The translations under genes and the position numbers were made by a program. A DNA stretch of 41,932 bases from Acanthaster planci (lineage: Eukaryota > Echinodermata > Asteroidea > Valvatida > Acanthasteridae): the NCBI RefSeq assembly GCF_001949145.1, contig NW_019091375.1, positions 881,130-923,061 of the forward strand, read 5' to 3'. The notes under the pieces were generated by a model. That model made no database searches, had not been told where the DNA came from, and worked only from the letters and a program-made list of their open reading frames with translations. This document shows positions 8,614 to 19,424 of the stretch, in pieces; the first letter of the stretch is position 1, and every line of letters starts with the position of its first letter.

Positions 8614-11600
8614 CTGCGGAGAGAGACAGGTGTGGATTATTAGTGGACCGGGGAGTTGATCGGGCCGTTCTCGGCAGGTCCATGTGTGTTGCATTGTCAA
8701 CATATATAGTTGGTGTTCAAGAAACAGTCCACTCTGTCTAAATCAGCTCTGGTTTTGTGAGCCAACTTGTGAGAAATGGACAAGTGTGGATATGGAGTTA
8801 ATTGGGTTATTCATGGCAGGTTGATTAATTGTGTTTCACAAACTGTCTCCTGGGCAGTTTTGGTCACGTGAGCTAGGGGAATCGATTGAGTTGTCCATGA
8901 CAAGTTCAAATGTGCTAAAATATGATGGCGTGTTGATGCTGTTCGAGAAACTACCTGCATTGTACTGGGTCCACTGCAGTTGAGAAATTTCAGCAAACTT
9001 TGAGGAAACTTGTTGCAGTCTGAGTCATGTCAGCAACCTTTCAGGAAAGTCGTTGCAGTTTGAGTCACTTGAGCAACCTTTTTACTGCAGTCTGAGTCAT
9101 GTGAGCAACCTTTGAGGAAACTCACTGCAGTTTGAGTGATTTGAGTAACCTTTGAGGAACTCACTACTGTTACTTAAGCAACCTTTCAGGAAACTTACTG
9201 CAGTCTGAGTCACGTGAGCAACCTTTCAGGAGACTCATTGCAGTTTGAGTCTTTTTAGCAACTTTTGAGAAATCTCACTCACATTTGAGTGATTTGAGCA
9301 ACCTTTAAGGAACACACTGCTGTTTGAGTCACTTGAGCAACCTTTCAGGAAACCTACTGCAGTCTATGTCATGTGAGAAATCTTTTAGGAACTCACTTCA
9401 TGCACAAGCAGATGTGTGCTGGTAAGTCAGGAAGTGGAAACTTAATGAATGGAGTAGAAATGTCATGTGAGCGATAACTTCATGTAGTCTCAATTCCAGT
9501 CATAACGCATTTCAGTAAACCATGACAGAAGTTTTCCTCAGTATAAAACAGTCCTCCCTGTTGCAACTGATGGACTTGACCACGGTACTGCTAACCTCCC
9601 GTCATCGACTCACCACAAGTTTGTTGGTAATCTTGGAGGCCACTAGCCCGAATGTCAGCAGGTAAATGCAGGGCTGATTGTCATAGAGACCAGTGCGAGA
9701 TTTCTGCTTGATGATGACCGCCAGGAGAATCACGAAACCAATGTGCAGTGCTGGCGCTATCACACTAGTGTCCTAAAAAAGAAAAAGAAAGGCTTTAACG
9801 TTGCCGCAGTAATGAGACTGTAGAATCGAGATGACTGGGTTCTCCTAATTATGAGAAATATTCACTTGTTTGAGTACTGAGTACAGGAGACCACAAAAAT
9901 TACACAGGTGCTAGCTCAAGGTTTACCTTGAGGTGCTAACCCAAGGTTAACCTTGAGGTGCTAACCAAGGTTTACCTTGAGGTGCTAACCCAAAACTACA
10001 CAGGTGCTAACTCAAGGTTTACCTTGGGGTGCTAACCCAAGGTTTGCCTTGAGGTGCTAACCCAAGGTTAACCTTGAGGTGCTAACCAAGGTTTACCTTG
10101 GGGTGCTAACCCAAGGTTTGCCTTGAGGTGCTTCCTCAAGTTTACTTTGAGCTTTCACAAAGTTTAACAGGTTTTAAAAGGTGCCTAAGGATGAAACCTC
10201 CAGGTAAGGTACAATGTACTTCTTGTTTAATTTACATCTGTCCTACATCAACTCTCTCTTTGCTAGTTCAAAAAACTTTATTTGAAATTTGTGAATACCC
10301 TACACTCAAGATACATTGTATGAACTGCAACACATTTACAAAGGGCCTATTGGATGTACTCTGGATAATGTACATAGTATGCAACTGTGTCAATACTTGA
10401 AAAAAAAGTTGACAAGGACGAATTTGGTGGCTGGCTTACAACATTGTTTATCAACCTTGTGAAAGTCGATGTGTATCGACAACATAATTCACCCCAAAAT
10501 GCCATTAAGTAGTTGCCAATTGCTGGTGTATGTTGCTTATTTGTTAAAAAAATCCCTGAATGATACTGGAAATCCAGGTATGGCCAAGCCAAAAACCTGA
10601 GTCCAGCCGCTGAACTCAGGTTTTCAGGAATTCAAATGAGAATTTGCAGCAAATGAGCGGGAGAAAGAAAATTCTCTTGTTGAGGGGAGCTTACAGCGAC
10701 AGTGGATCCATCTTTGCCCTTTCCTCCTCCCCCTAGGATGACTCGGAAGTAGTTGACGAAGGAAATGAGCGCCAGCACAATGCCTGCGGCAAAAACTGCT
10801 ACCTTCAGTTCCACACCCAAGACCTGCTCAAAAACGAACAAACAGTAACAGTCGTCCCATCATCAAGTCAAACCCAGTAACAAGTCCACTTCCCAGAAGT
10901 CAAGCCCCAAGTCACTTTCTTTTGTCTATTGAAGTCACAATGGACATATTCATTAACAGTGTGACAACTGCATCCAGGGAAGGCCAACTATCCCCCCCTC
11001 CCCGGGGCAAATTTCGGGGTCTGGGGGATGGAGAGAAAGGCAATTTGGGGGGATCATTTCATTTCCCTTCCCTTCCCAAGACATGCAAAAAGCTCCAAAA
11101 ATTTGCCTCAACCCTCAGAAAGGACGTGAAAGGTGTTAACCTTGCATTAATTTAAATAAAAAATTCTGAAATGACAACAGAGGCCCCTCATGTGCGCAAA
11201 TACATGTACCTCACAAATTAAAGAAAGGTTGTTGAGGTTTAGGAATAAGGGAATGTGCAGAGATAAGAAATTATTTCATATTTCTATTTGGCCGGGGCAA
11301 GAGTCTGCCCCTTACTGGGTTGCTTCAGGTTTGCAAACAGCGACCTGTACTCTGTGGGAATCTGTGGGCTTAGAAACTAGTCAAGGATTGGAAAGGAGTT
11401 GGGGAAGGGAAAACTACATATATCTCCAGGAACAGCAAACAATCCTTACTTTGAAAGCCCAAATCTGGGGCCCAAAGAATGCCGAAAGAGAGAAGATTAC
11501 TATCAGCGTCAGCTGTGATTCCGTGACGTCAAACCTGGGAACGAAACGTTATCCACTTTCAAAATTGGCTAGCAACTTTATACGAAACGTAGGGCCAGGG

Positions 11601-14600
11601 CATGTAGCCCCTCAACACAGGAGCTTACAAGAGAGCAAGTTTCAAATTTCAGCTCTGTTATAATCAACCCAACTGAGAATCACTTCAGTGAGCCAATATT
11701 TCAAAGATGCAAGCAAGGGAACACACACACGGTCTGCATAAGACCATGCTGATAATGTAGAACTCACAATACCAAACTGGCTCATTTAAAATCAACCATT
11801 TAAGAATCAGGCTAATTTAAGGGTCAGCCCGATTGAAGATGAACAGCCAATTAAGAACTCACATTCCGAAATGCAGCGTTCCTGAAACGTAAGTCTGCCA
11901 GTGTGCAGTGTAGAACATGATGATGGAGAGGACCGTCGACAGAAAGAGCAGTTCAGGCCACTCCCCGAGCTGAACGGAAATGCCAAAGGCCAGAGACACA
12001 AACACTGACAGAGAAGAAACAGGTTGAACTCAGACAACTCCCAAACCATGTCAACAAAACCAAACCAAACAGACTGGGCAGCTAAAGAGTCCAGGTGGAA
12101 GTTTTTCTCTCACCTTTTGGGCAACTTCACTCTGTATTTTTCTACAAAAACAATACCGGAGACTCACAATGCAGTGCACCACCAAAAAAATTGTTAGGGA
12201 GAGGCCTTTTTGCAGTGCATTATGGGATAAAGTTTACAAAGTATCATTTGTTAACTGTGTTGTGCGCACAAAACGTGCATTTTTCCCTAATGTTTGTTTG
12301 TCTTGGTTGAAACCTTGAAATTGATGACTGTGAATGGGTATAAGGTAGTCAAAACGATGGCTCAATCAATCAAATATCCCCAAATTACATACAAAGAGCA
12401 CTGTATTGCGGCGGCATGCTGACCGTAAACTTGAAAAGTAGCCTGTCTGCGGCAAAGTGTTAGTGGCATGAAGTATTGTGAATCACTCGTATTTGGCATC
12501 CTTGCGAGGTCTAACCCTTACACTCCTCAATCCTTCACCTGTTGGAGGACTGAGGACTGTTAGGGTTTAAGTGCATTGAAAAGACTGCCTTTTTTCTTTA
12601 ATATTCACCCTCTTCTAGACAAATGGGAGCACTGTTGGGGTGATGTCCACCAAGCAAGACACTGCTTAGTTGATAGACATAATTATTGGCATGTGCTCAT
12701 GGCAACAAAGCAACCAACATCTGACACTAATGACACATATCAAAAATTCCAGCCACATTTAGAGATGAGGGCTGTTTGACCCTGCAGCCGTAGCTGAGGG
12801 CCGGCTTGTTGAAATTTTTGCATCACTGAGTAGGATTCTAACTTAATTCTTCCAAAGTTTAATGTTGCATTACAACTCAAGATGTTCAGGGTGGGGGTCC
12901 GTCCAAAATATTCCTGTTCGGGTTATTAGAAGTTAAGTTCTAGTATTGTTGGAATGAATGGACCAATCCGGAGAGCAATTAAACATGTTTTTCTCTGACG
13001 CCAAAATGCAAGTTGCTGAGCATGAGCTGTACACAAGCGCACACATGCTGGACTTTTGTGCATTCATGTCGAACATACATCAAGGCTATGATTGGTGGAA
13101 AAACCTGGGGGGGGGCTTAATGGATCAGTCTATTGTGAATTTCACTCCAAGGTTTCCATGGGAACAACTGGGGAAGTGGCAAAAGGAAATGTGTGCAGGA
13201 AACCAAAGTATACCTATTGAGACCGAGTCACACCCATGATCGAACAGTTCTCCCATCGGCGTGCTTGTCTGGGTTCGTCGTGCTTGCTTGCCGTCGATGG
13301 CATCCAGGGCCTGGTAGATGAATAACGTCAAAGCTGCTGTAATGTAGGCCCAGCCTGGTGCCTGTGGGCGAAATTCATAGGTTGGATAGAATAAGGCACA
13401 GGGCACTGGACATGTCAGACAGCAGAATGGCGACACCCATGCAGTGCGCCATCATGGACGGCAGTTGGTAAAGAAACAGTGGTCGCCATGGAGGGATTTA
13501 CATTTCAAACAAACATTTCTATTCACAGTTTGGAGCTGAAAAATCCATCTGCCACAAACAAGGAAACCTGGTCAAGATAAAGGAGGCCTGGGAAAAGTTT
13601 GGTTGCATATTTTCTTGACCTATCCCGCATGTATTTTGACGGTTCAAACTGAAAAGTGTTTGTTTTGGAGGAGAATTCTGGAAAAAGCTATCAAGCTATA
13701 CCTCTATGGTTCCTTTGAGTTGGTGGGCAGTCAGGCTAGGCTTTGTGGCTAGCTACAAGTACATGTATGAGGTTAGAGAAATGAGTGACAGGCTATTGGG
13801 CAATAGAGGGCCTGCCTGGAGCGCCCTCCCATGGGACATGTTTTGTTATTTAGATTTAATGACAATGAATACACAAAATGTTTACTCAAGCCGATCCCTG
13901 AGGAAGAAAGAAATGTCCTCTGATGTGACGTCACACGCAGGCCCTCTATAATGAGTCTGTGGCAAGGTTGCATAATCACGATATTGATCATCCTAAAAGT
14001 TGGCCTACCAGTACATGTATAATATACCCTTGATTAAATTTGTTTGAACATGTTGGAGAAGACAGCTCTGTGGCTTGCACTGCACTGCTTTTCCTTTGCG
14101 CAAACCTCTAGCGGACCATCCACAAAAAGTATGCTACATGTATGTCAGCACACGCGTGCCGACGACCAATTCCTGAGCGCCACAATGTCTGGTGTACAGT
14201 TTCAATGTGATCACAGCTATCAGATATACAGCACTCAGAAATCAGTCGTCGGCATTAAGTGTGCCGACATGACATGCTTTTTGTGAATGGTCCACCAGAG
14301 GCCGCCACGCCATGACGTCAGCTCCAGGACAATAAAATAAAGGGTTACTTGAACAAGGTGGTGACATCGAGCTCAACGACAAGCCCATTCCTGATTTGAA
14401 GGGGAAATTTCTCTTTTCTTTCCAAATGTGAGTAAACCTTATTTTTGTTATTGGTACCAGTACCTCCGATTCTCAGGTGATCCTAAGCCGGGTGCCTCAG
14501 ACAGTATACAAGGACCATTTTGCTTTGGCAGTGAATTCAGAGGATTTTGACTAATGGTACAAGCTATTTTGAGTGAAATGAATTGATGGAAGCAAAAGCT

Positions 14601-15857
14601 TATGGAACATACTTACATGTAGACCCTCCTATAGCCCGACCATGTGCAAATGTTAAAAAAGGCAATTTTTAGGGTCCAAGTCTGCAAGTTATTCGGACTA
14701 CAACCAGGAGTAGGCCTAGAATTATATTCTAGGCCAACTCCAGCAGTAGTTCGGTTCTGTTTACTAATAATGCCTTAATGGTCAGCCCCGAAAAAGAGTG
14801 TTACTCGGGCAATGTCTATTGATTGTCATGACCCTATTTAGGTAACATTTGAGAGATTAAATCGGGGGAAAAATGCAACTTTCTTATCATGTCTGTAAAC
14901 GTTAATGTACACACATGGCAGACTGTGTGACCTTTAGCAATGTGTGGCTGTCCTCTTCAATACTCTTACTCTGGGCTCCTAAGGCTAATCTTCCTTTCCA
15001 TGTTTCCAACCTGGTGATATAAGGGCCGGCGACCATTTAGACCCGGTTTGAAAAGCCCCGCCCCCCCGGTAAGCTCGCCCTGTTGCAAAAACCGGCCTGG
15101 GATGCTGGACTGGTTGTTGATCTCGAACTTCTCCATCCTGGGGTCTATTGTTTGCAAGTACTGGTACATGTAAGCTATCCCAGAAGGAACCTGCTTGTGG
15201 TTTTTAATCCTTCAGCGCTATACAATGTTTACACTTATCCGCTTAGAGTAGACCCCTGTTCTTCTGTGGAAGCATGGTGGGGGAAGCCTTTCATCAGGGA
15301 CTTTTAAATGCTGATGTGCAGACAGGCCTGATACCGGCCTGGAGTAGCCTGAATAACAGGCAGGCATTATACAGGGTGGGCTCCCTCAAACCGGGTCTAA
15401 ATCATGGTCGCCGGCCATGAGGGTCCTGGCAACTATACAGTCACGCACGTTAGCTGATCTGAGTTGTCAACCTACACTACAGTAAAAAAATAGTACTTAC
15501 CGGTTCTGTAGCAGTGGGGCTGAACATCATGAGAATCACTGCGCCGAGAATGTTAAGTGCCAGCCCCGCCATGGTGATGGTGTTGGGCGCTATCGTCTTC
15601 GGTATCTGCTCAATCAACCACCGCCAAAAAACCTGCATCGGGGCGTCGAACAACGACGTGCCCTCTGCGCTGTATTTGTGCTCCTTGAGCCGCTTCAGCT
15701 GGCCCTGGGACAGCAGGTCTGGGGACGTCAAGTGTCTGATCAGGCTCTGAGTCATTGAAGACATTTTGGAGGAATTTCGAGCCGAATTGTTGGAGTCTTT
15801 GTGCCCCAATCCGATTACAGCTGTGTCCGTGTTTTCACCTGGTAGTTTATCAGACAT
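8386..15857 (-). CDS. CEPT1: Choline/ethanolaminephosphotransferase, CEPT1/CHPT1 family, 415 aa, seven coding exons
   Basis: Transfers phosphocholine or phosphoethanolamine from CDP-choline or CDP-ethanolamine to diacylglycerol, the last step of the Kennedy pathway, in ER/Golgi membranes. Exons: 15501-15857, 13214-13361, 11863-12004, 11450-11534, 10695-10823, 9614-9772, 8386-8613. All introns are GT-AG; phases are 0,1,2,0,0,0 and the joined frame has no internal stop. The CDP-alcohol phosphotransferase signature DGxxARx8GxxxDxxxD is complete at residues 142-164 (D142, G143, A146, R147, G156, D160, D164). Other family landmarks are [13 protein letters not shown] (54-66), [15 protein letters not shown] in exon 3, FDVTE in exon 4, [10 protein letters not shown] in exon 5, [16 protein letters not shown] across exons 6-7 and [13 protein letters not shown] in exon 7. 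Length matches vertebrate CEPT1 (about 416 aa), and many hydrophobic segments fit a multi-pass membrane protein. Only the last 32 residues differ from the family pattern. CEPT1 and CHPT1 cannot be told apart here; the gene symbol is by family. Confidence 0.93.
8998..9405. repeat. Degenerate minisatellite in CEPT intron 6 (unit about 45-50 bp)
   Basis: Eight or nine diverged units built from CTGCAGT.TGAGTCA, then .TGAGCAACCTTT.AGGAA and ACTCA. Several units contain GTCATGTGAGCAACCT, which differs by one base from the start of exon 7 (8600-8615). Confidence 0.75.
9614..9772 (-). CDS. CEPT1: CEPT exon 6 (residues 288-340)
   Basis: Strong acceptor (TTTCTTTTTCTTTTTTAG), donor GTGAGT, 53 codons. 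Reads [13 protein letters not shown], then [10 protein letters not shown] and [10 protein letters not shown], all family blocks in membrane helices. Confidence 0.92.
9908..10137. repeat. Minisatellite in CEPT intron 5 (unit about 25 bp)
   Basis: About nine units of AGGTGCTAACCCAAGG followed by TTTACCTTG, with shorter variants. Each unit contains a near-perfect palindrome (CAAGGTTAACCTTG in the clearest ones). A marker ACACAGGTGCTA recurs about 96 bases apart, showing that a block of four units was itself duplicated. Confidence 0.85.
10695..10823 (-). CDS. CEPT1: CEPT exon 5 (residues 245-287)
   Basis: Acceptor GAGCAG, donor GTAAGC, 43 codons. Encodes a membrane helix then [13 protein letters not shown] and KGKDGSTVA, the equivalent of the conserved NYFRVI...GSTIA segment. 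Confidence 0.92.
11450..11534 (-). CDS. CEPT1: CEPT exon 4 (residues 216-244), short
   Basis: An 85-base exon found by homology. Acceptor CGTTCCCAG; it reads [19 protein letters not shown] and then FGPQIWAFK, matching the IDVTE...GPPFW block of vertebrate CEPT1. Donor GTAAGG, phase 0. It exactly bridges the phases of exons 3 and 5, which supports it strongly. Confidence 0.9.
11863..12004 (-). CDS. CEPT1: CEPT exon 3 (residues 169-215)
   Basis: Acceptor TTCTCTGTCAG before 12004. Reads [18 protein letters not shown], a membrane helix, then [17 protein letters not shown], a conserved family block. The donor is GTGAGT, phase 2. Confidence 0.92.
13214..13361 (-). CDS. CEPT1: CEPT exon 2 (residues 120-168), catalytic motif
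   Basis: Acceptor CGCCCACAG precedes 13361. Encodes a membrane helix and the full catalytic signature ([13 protein letters not shown], then [10 protein letters not shown]) that binds Mg2+ and the CDP-alcohol. The donor is GTATAC after 13214, phase 1. Confidence 0.93.
14105..14302. mobile_element. Foldback/MITE-like element in CEPT intron 1
   Basis: Left end CCTCTAGCGGACCATC and right end (other strand) CCTCTGGTGGACCATT are followed on both arms by CACAAAAAG.ATG, then .CAGCACAC / .CGGCACAC and TGCCGACGAC. About 75 diverged bases per arm. No coding capacity. Confidence 0.6.
15024..15416. repeat. Inverted-repeat element in CEPT intron 1
   Basis: GGCCGGCGACCAT then TTTAGACCCGGTTTGA at 15024-15052 recurs inverted at 15386-15416 with two extra bases. 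The ends are about 30 bp, with about 330 bp between them. Probably a non-autonomous element; the boundaries are approximate. Confidence 0.5.
15501..15857 (-). CDS. CEPT1: CEPT exon 1 (residues 1-119)
   Basis: ATG at 15857 (GACATGTCTG). The open frame extends upstream through GTG but has no other nearby ATG. It encodes a poorly conserved polar N-terminus, then the conserved [13 protein letters not shown] helix, a [18 protein letters not shown] stretch and the first membrane segment, ending PTATEP. The donor is GTAAGT at 15500-15495, phase 0. Confidence 0.92.
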
Positions 15858-16854
15858 GTCGGCCCAGGTCTGGTACACCGGTGCACCTGTTGGGAGTTGG
15901 CGAGCTAGGAACTGACAGCTGGGTATCAGGCTAAATTAAAGGTCAACGTACTGAAAACGTGGAGGGCGCCATCACTACATTTTTAGTGAGCGCTATAAAT
16001 CCAACCTCGTTCTCATAGGTACGAGCTTGCCACACCATGTTGATTCTCACCATGCCTTACGCGATCTAAACCCTAGTAATAGTATTGGAAAATGTAAATA
16101 TTCTTCTATTTGAGATATTTAAATTAGGACTTTAGGTGGTGTGTTTACGAGTGACGCAGATTTACGCGTACGTGACGTGCAACAGAGTACCTGGGCGCGA
16201 GCACGCAGCTTTTGAAATGCATATGAAGAGTCGCGACTAACTTTACATTATGCATAGTTATTCATCCTGAATAGCCAGTCAACGTCATTTGCATTCTACC
16301 CGACTAGGGCTCGTGAAGGAACGTTGTGTGCGTGCACAGCCCATGGGGTCGAGGTTATTATTATTATTACTAATGTTAAGCCAACAACTAAAACAGAAGA
16401 CAACTGATCACAGAAGAACTCATAATAGAAGACAGAATAAAATATATATTTAACAAAAAACGTGCCATAAAGAAATTAAACGAAAGTAAAAAAAAACATA
16501 GAATAATTATGCATAACATAAACAAGATAAAAATTACATGAGGAACATTTTCAGGGATACTTTAATTAAACTAGAAAGAAAATTTGATGATCTAACTGAC
16601 TATAGCTTGTTCCATTCGTAAATTCCTGTGACAAACGGGTTATTCCTCAAACATTCAGCCTAGTGAGTTTTACATCTTGGTGCGACAAGTGAATTCACAG
16701 TATGTCTGGTGTTGTAGTTTTGAACCTGGTTATAGCTTGGGTAAAATCAGGAGTCAATTAGGAGTCAGGAACAAGTCTGTTGGCGTTTATCCAATTCATA
16801 GTCACACGGCACATACTATTTTTTCCATCAACTTTCCTCTATTTCACCAACATG
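15858..16854. other. CEPT upstream region, no further gene seen
   Basis: Should hold the 5' UTR and promoter of the phosphotransferase. A GC-richer patch with several CG dinucleotides lies at 16140-16360. No TATA box is obvious at a sensible distance. From 16370 onward the sequence is A-rich and featureless. Confidence 0.35.
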
Positions 16855-17392
16855 CGTTCCCTTAACCGTAAGCGTAGTATCATCAGCATAAGTGTCAATA
16901 GTTCCGGAACAACCTAGCGAGCCAAGCTTAGTAAGTAATAGATCACAGTTAACCGTATCAAAGGCTTTTCTGAGATCAATTAATGCAACACCTGTTAGTT
17001 TACCGTCATCAGTGTTCTTAGACTAATTATTGACAAGTTTAGCCAGAGCAGTGGTGGTTGAGTGAAGTGGCCTAAAAAAAAGATTGTAAGAGATTGTTGT
17101 CACTAAGAAACTGGAGAATTGATTGTACACTGCTCGCTCGAACATTTTGCTTAACCACAATAGGGCAAGCTAATTTAAGGAGCCGACAGCTTATGTTATC
17201 GTTGCCTGTTGCTTTCTTGACATCCATCACAGATATCTCATCAATAACAAAATTATCAGACACTGGCTCAAGGTGAAAGGTCATCTCCAGCTCAATATCT
17301 GGCGTTACCTCATTTGTTATACCTGTATTTAATGGGAGGACCTTGCGACTAGACTTTGCCCGAAGCAGCGAGCCCCACATGCTTGTGTGCAT
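16855..17392 (-). pseudogene. Non-LTR retrotransposon reverse transcriptase relic
   Basis: Minus-strand translation gives the RT N-terminal block VMDVKKATGNDNISCRLLK (about 17170-17230), then in another frame LTGVALIDLRKAFDTVN (palm motif A region, about 16950-17000) and TYADDTTL (YADD catalytic box, complement at about 16870-16890). There is a frame change in the T-run near 17078, a stop near 17027, and only about 15 residues between the palm block and YADD where functional enzymes have many more, so an internal segment is deleted. A CR1/jockey-like LINE is likely. Dead. Confidence 0.8.
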
Positions 17393-19277
17393 CTAGTGCC
17401 ACAGGGACCTGATGACTTGTCAAAAGGGCTATCTCAGGGTTACACCACTCACAACTTGCCTTGCGAGATAGCGATCCACCCTTTAATCGACCGTAAGCTC
17501 TCACAAGGAACTCTTACCGCACCACAAAATAGCCCCTCAACCCACCAAAACCCTCAACAACACGCCAATCACTCGGGACTAGGAACTAGCCACGCCAGCA
17601 ACCCCTACCTACCCGCCCGCTCAGTTGCTTGCTCTGCCTAAACCGTAGCTCAGGGTTTTACTTCAGGATCAAACCAAACGGTTCTGCTGTAACGAAACGT
17701 AATCCCGTCGCGCCTTATATTGCCTAGCAAGCCGGCCGCTGCTCCGACAACGCCTGCAGCGCATGCGCGCCCTGCATGTGACCTAGCAGTGATTTCTGCT
17801 AACCAATCGCCCTCCGCGCAAGGCGGAGCCTATGCACCGCGCTCGCTTAACCCACGGCTACACACAAGTACACATCTGCCCTCTGTTACCGTGCAGAGCG
17901 CCATCTATAGTCTTGTCCCAGGCCTATAGCGCCTACTGTCGCGTCACAATATGTTGTCTGGTCCCTCGCCCAAAGATTTCCTGAGGACTCTTGTTAAAAA
18001 ATCTCTTGTTAATCCACGGATGTAAATAGACATGACGCAAGGGTCAGGGGTCACAAGTTGAGAGTCCGGATGTTTTCGATTTCACTCTTCACCGCTGTTC
18101 TTTTCAAACGACGAGAGTACTTTTTCTCACTGCGGTGTTCAGTGCAAGCGGGCTGGCGCATGCATGTAGTTTTGAACTTCAAATATAACCGCAACAAAAA
18201 AGCCAAATGTCTGATTGAGTTCATACACTTCACATTGGTAATGATAAGGAGTGACAAGCACGCGAAGTTAACAAGTTCAAAGAAAAAAATCGAGCGTGGC
18301 TGAGATGTGTTCCCTCCCTGCTGCAAGACCGGCCAAAATCCCCACTCTTAGTGGGTTAAGCCAGCGGCTACGTGCTTCGCTTTTATAGTGGGGGGGGGGA
18401 CGCATCGACTTAAACCACATCCCCACCTCATGCTCCACCATTGTCCATACCAAGAGAAAATAAATATCCTAATGCCAGGACTGATCCATTGTGGGTGTAG
18501 GGGGTAACTCCTGCTATGAGACCAAAAATATGTAGAGCAAATGGGGGAAATACCAACTAACTAAAGAAGATAGCACCCTGCAGATTCCTCTTCTGCGTCT
18601 ATCAATTAATGTACATAGGCCTGCCAATGGCAGTTTGTCTTGTAGTTTTTTATCATCACTTCCACTTAATTATCTGCAAAAATGAGACATGAAAAATTCC
18701 GGCCTGATCCTCCCTGGATTAGCCCCTGAATGTTTTGCGCCAGCTAATTAGGTCACGTGACCCATAGTGCGTAAATAATTATCAACAAACACGGCGTCCA
18801 CAGAAAGAAAAGTGTTTCTTAAGGGTTAGTATTGTTTAATCAACACATGGTGGACTATTCAGTTCAAAGGTTTTCCCTGCCGTCATAACACTATGGATAT
18901 TTATTAGCGCCAATCTGTGCACACGAACCAACATCAGTAACATTCATCAAGCGTAATGACATTAACTATCGACTGTCTTCGTCTTCAGTAGGAATTTTGC
19001 GTGGTTTCTTGCAAAGCTTCAAGAATCCAAAGTGTGATCCTTTCAAGTTATATTTAAGATCATGCTTCAATTGGTCAAAAATATTAAGACAATAAAATGC
19101 TATTTCGATAGATTTTTACTTGTATTTCTTTACTTTCCGGATCACCCACGACCTCGTCAGATGTCCACTCCGATGTCTTCTAACAATTACAACTACCTCG
19201 CTTCGTCGGGGTACTTTCTGAGCCTCAGTAAAGTCAAATGTATTAGGTTTTAGAAAGAAAAGATCCCACGGCCGCGT
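17393..19277. other. Intergenic between RT relic and discoidin gene A
   Basis: Bases 17400-17950 are C-rich with several CG-containing palindromes (GCATGCGCGC near 17762) and differ in composition from both sides; possibly the remainder of an element or a regulatory island. No gene recognised in either part. AATAAA on the minus strand at 18900-18905 could end gene A transcripts, about 375 bases after its stop codon. Confidence 0.35.
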
Positions 19278-19424
19278 TTAATCGTGTTGACATCCAAGCA
19301 ACTCCAATCGCAACGAAATCCACAAATTCCATTCAGTCGGCTCAATGCGCACGACTGTGGCCACCACACTCTCATCGAACAGGTTAGCGACCGGGCTTGT
19401 GCGATCGTTGTTACCGATGAACAC
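19278..19424 (-). CDS. Gene A exon 5 (discoidin end and stop)
   Basis: Acceptor TTTCAG, 147 bases, stop TAA at 19278-19280. Reads VFIGNNDRTSPVANLFDES to RLELLGCQHD. Confidence 0.9.
   Translation of the reverse strand: MFIGNNDRTSPVANLFDESVVATVVRIEPTEWNLWISLRLELLGCQHD

Noticed and set aside
8998-10137. CRISPR-like regular repeats
   Set aside because: Units are contiguous and diverged without unique spacers, and lie in introns of a eukaryotic gene; they are minisatellites.
11190-11663. Plus-strand ORF of 157 codons
   Set aside because: It is antisense to CEPT exon 4 and shows no motif.
15514-15750. Plus-strand ORF of 78 codons
   Set aside because: It is antisense to CEPT exon 1.
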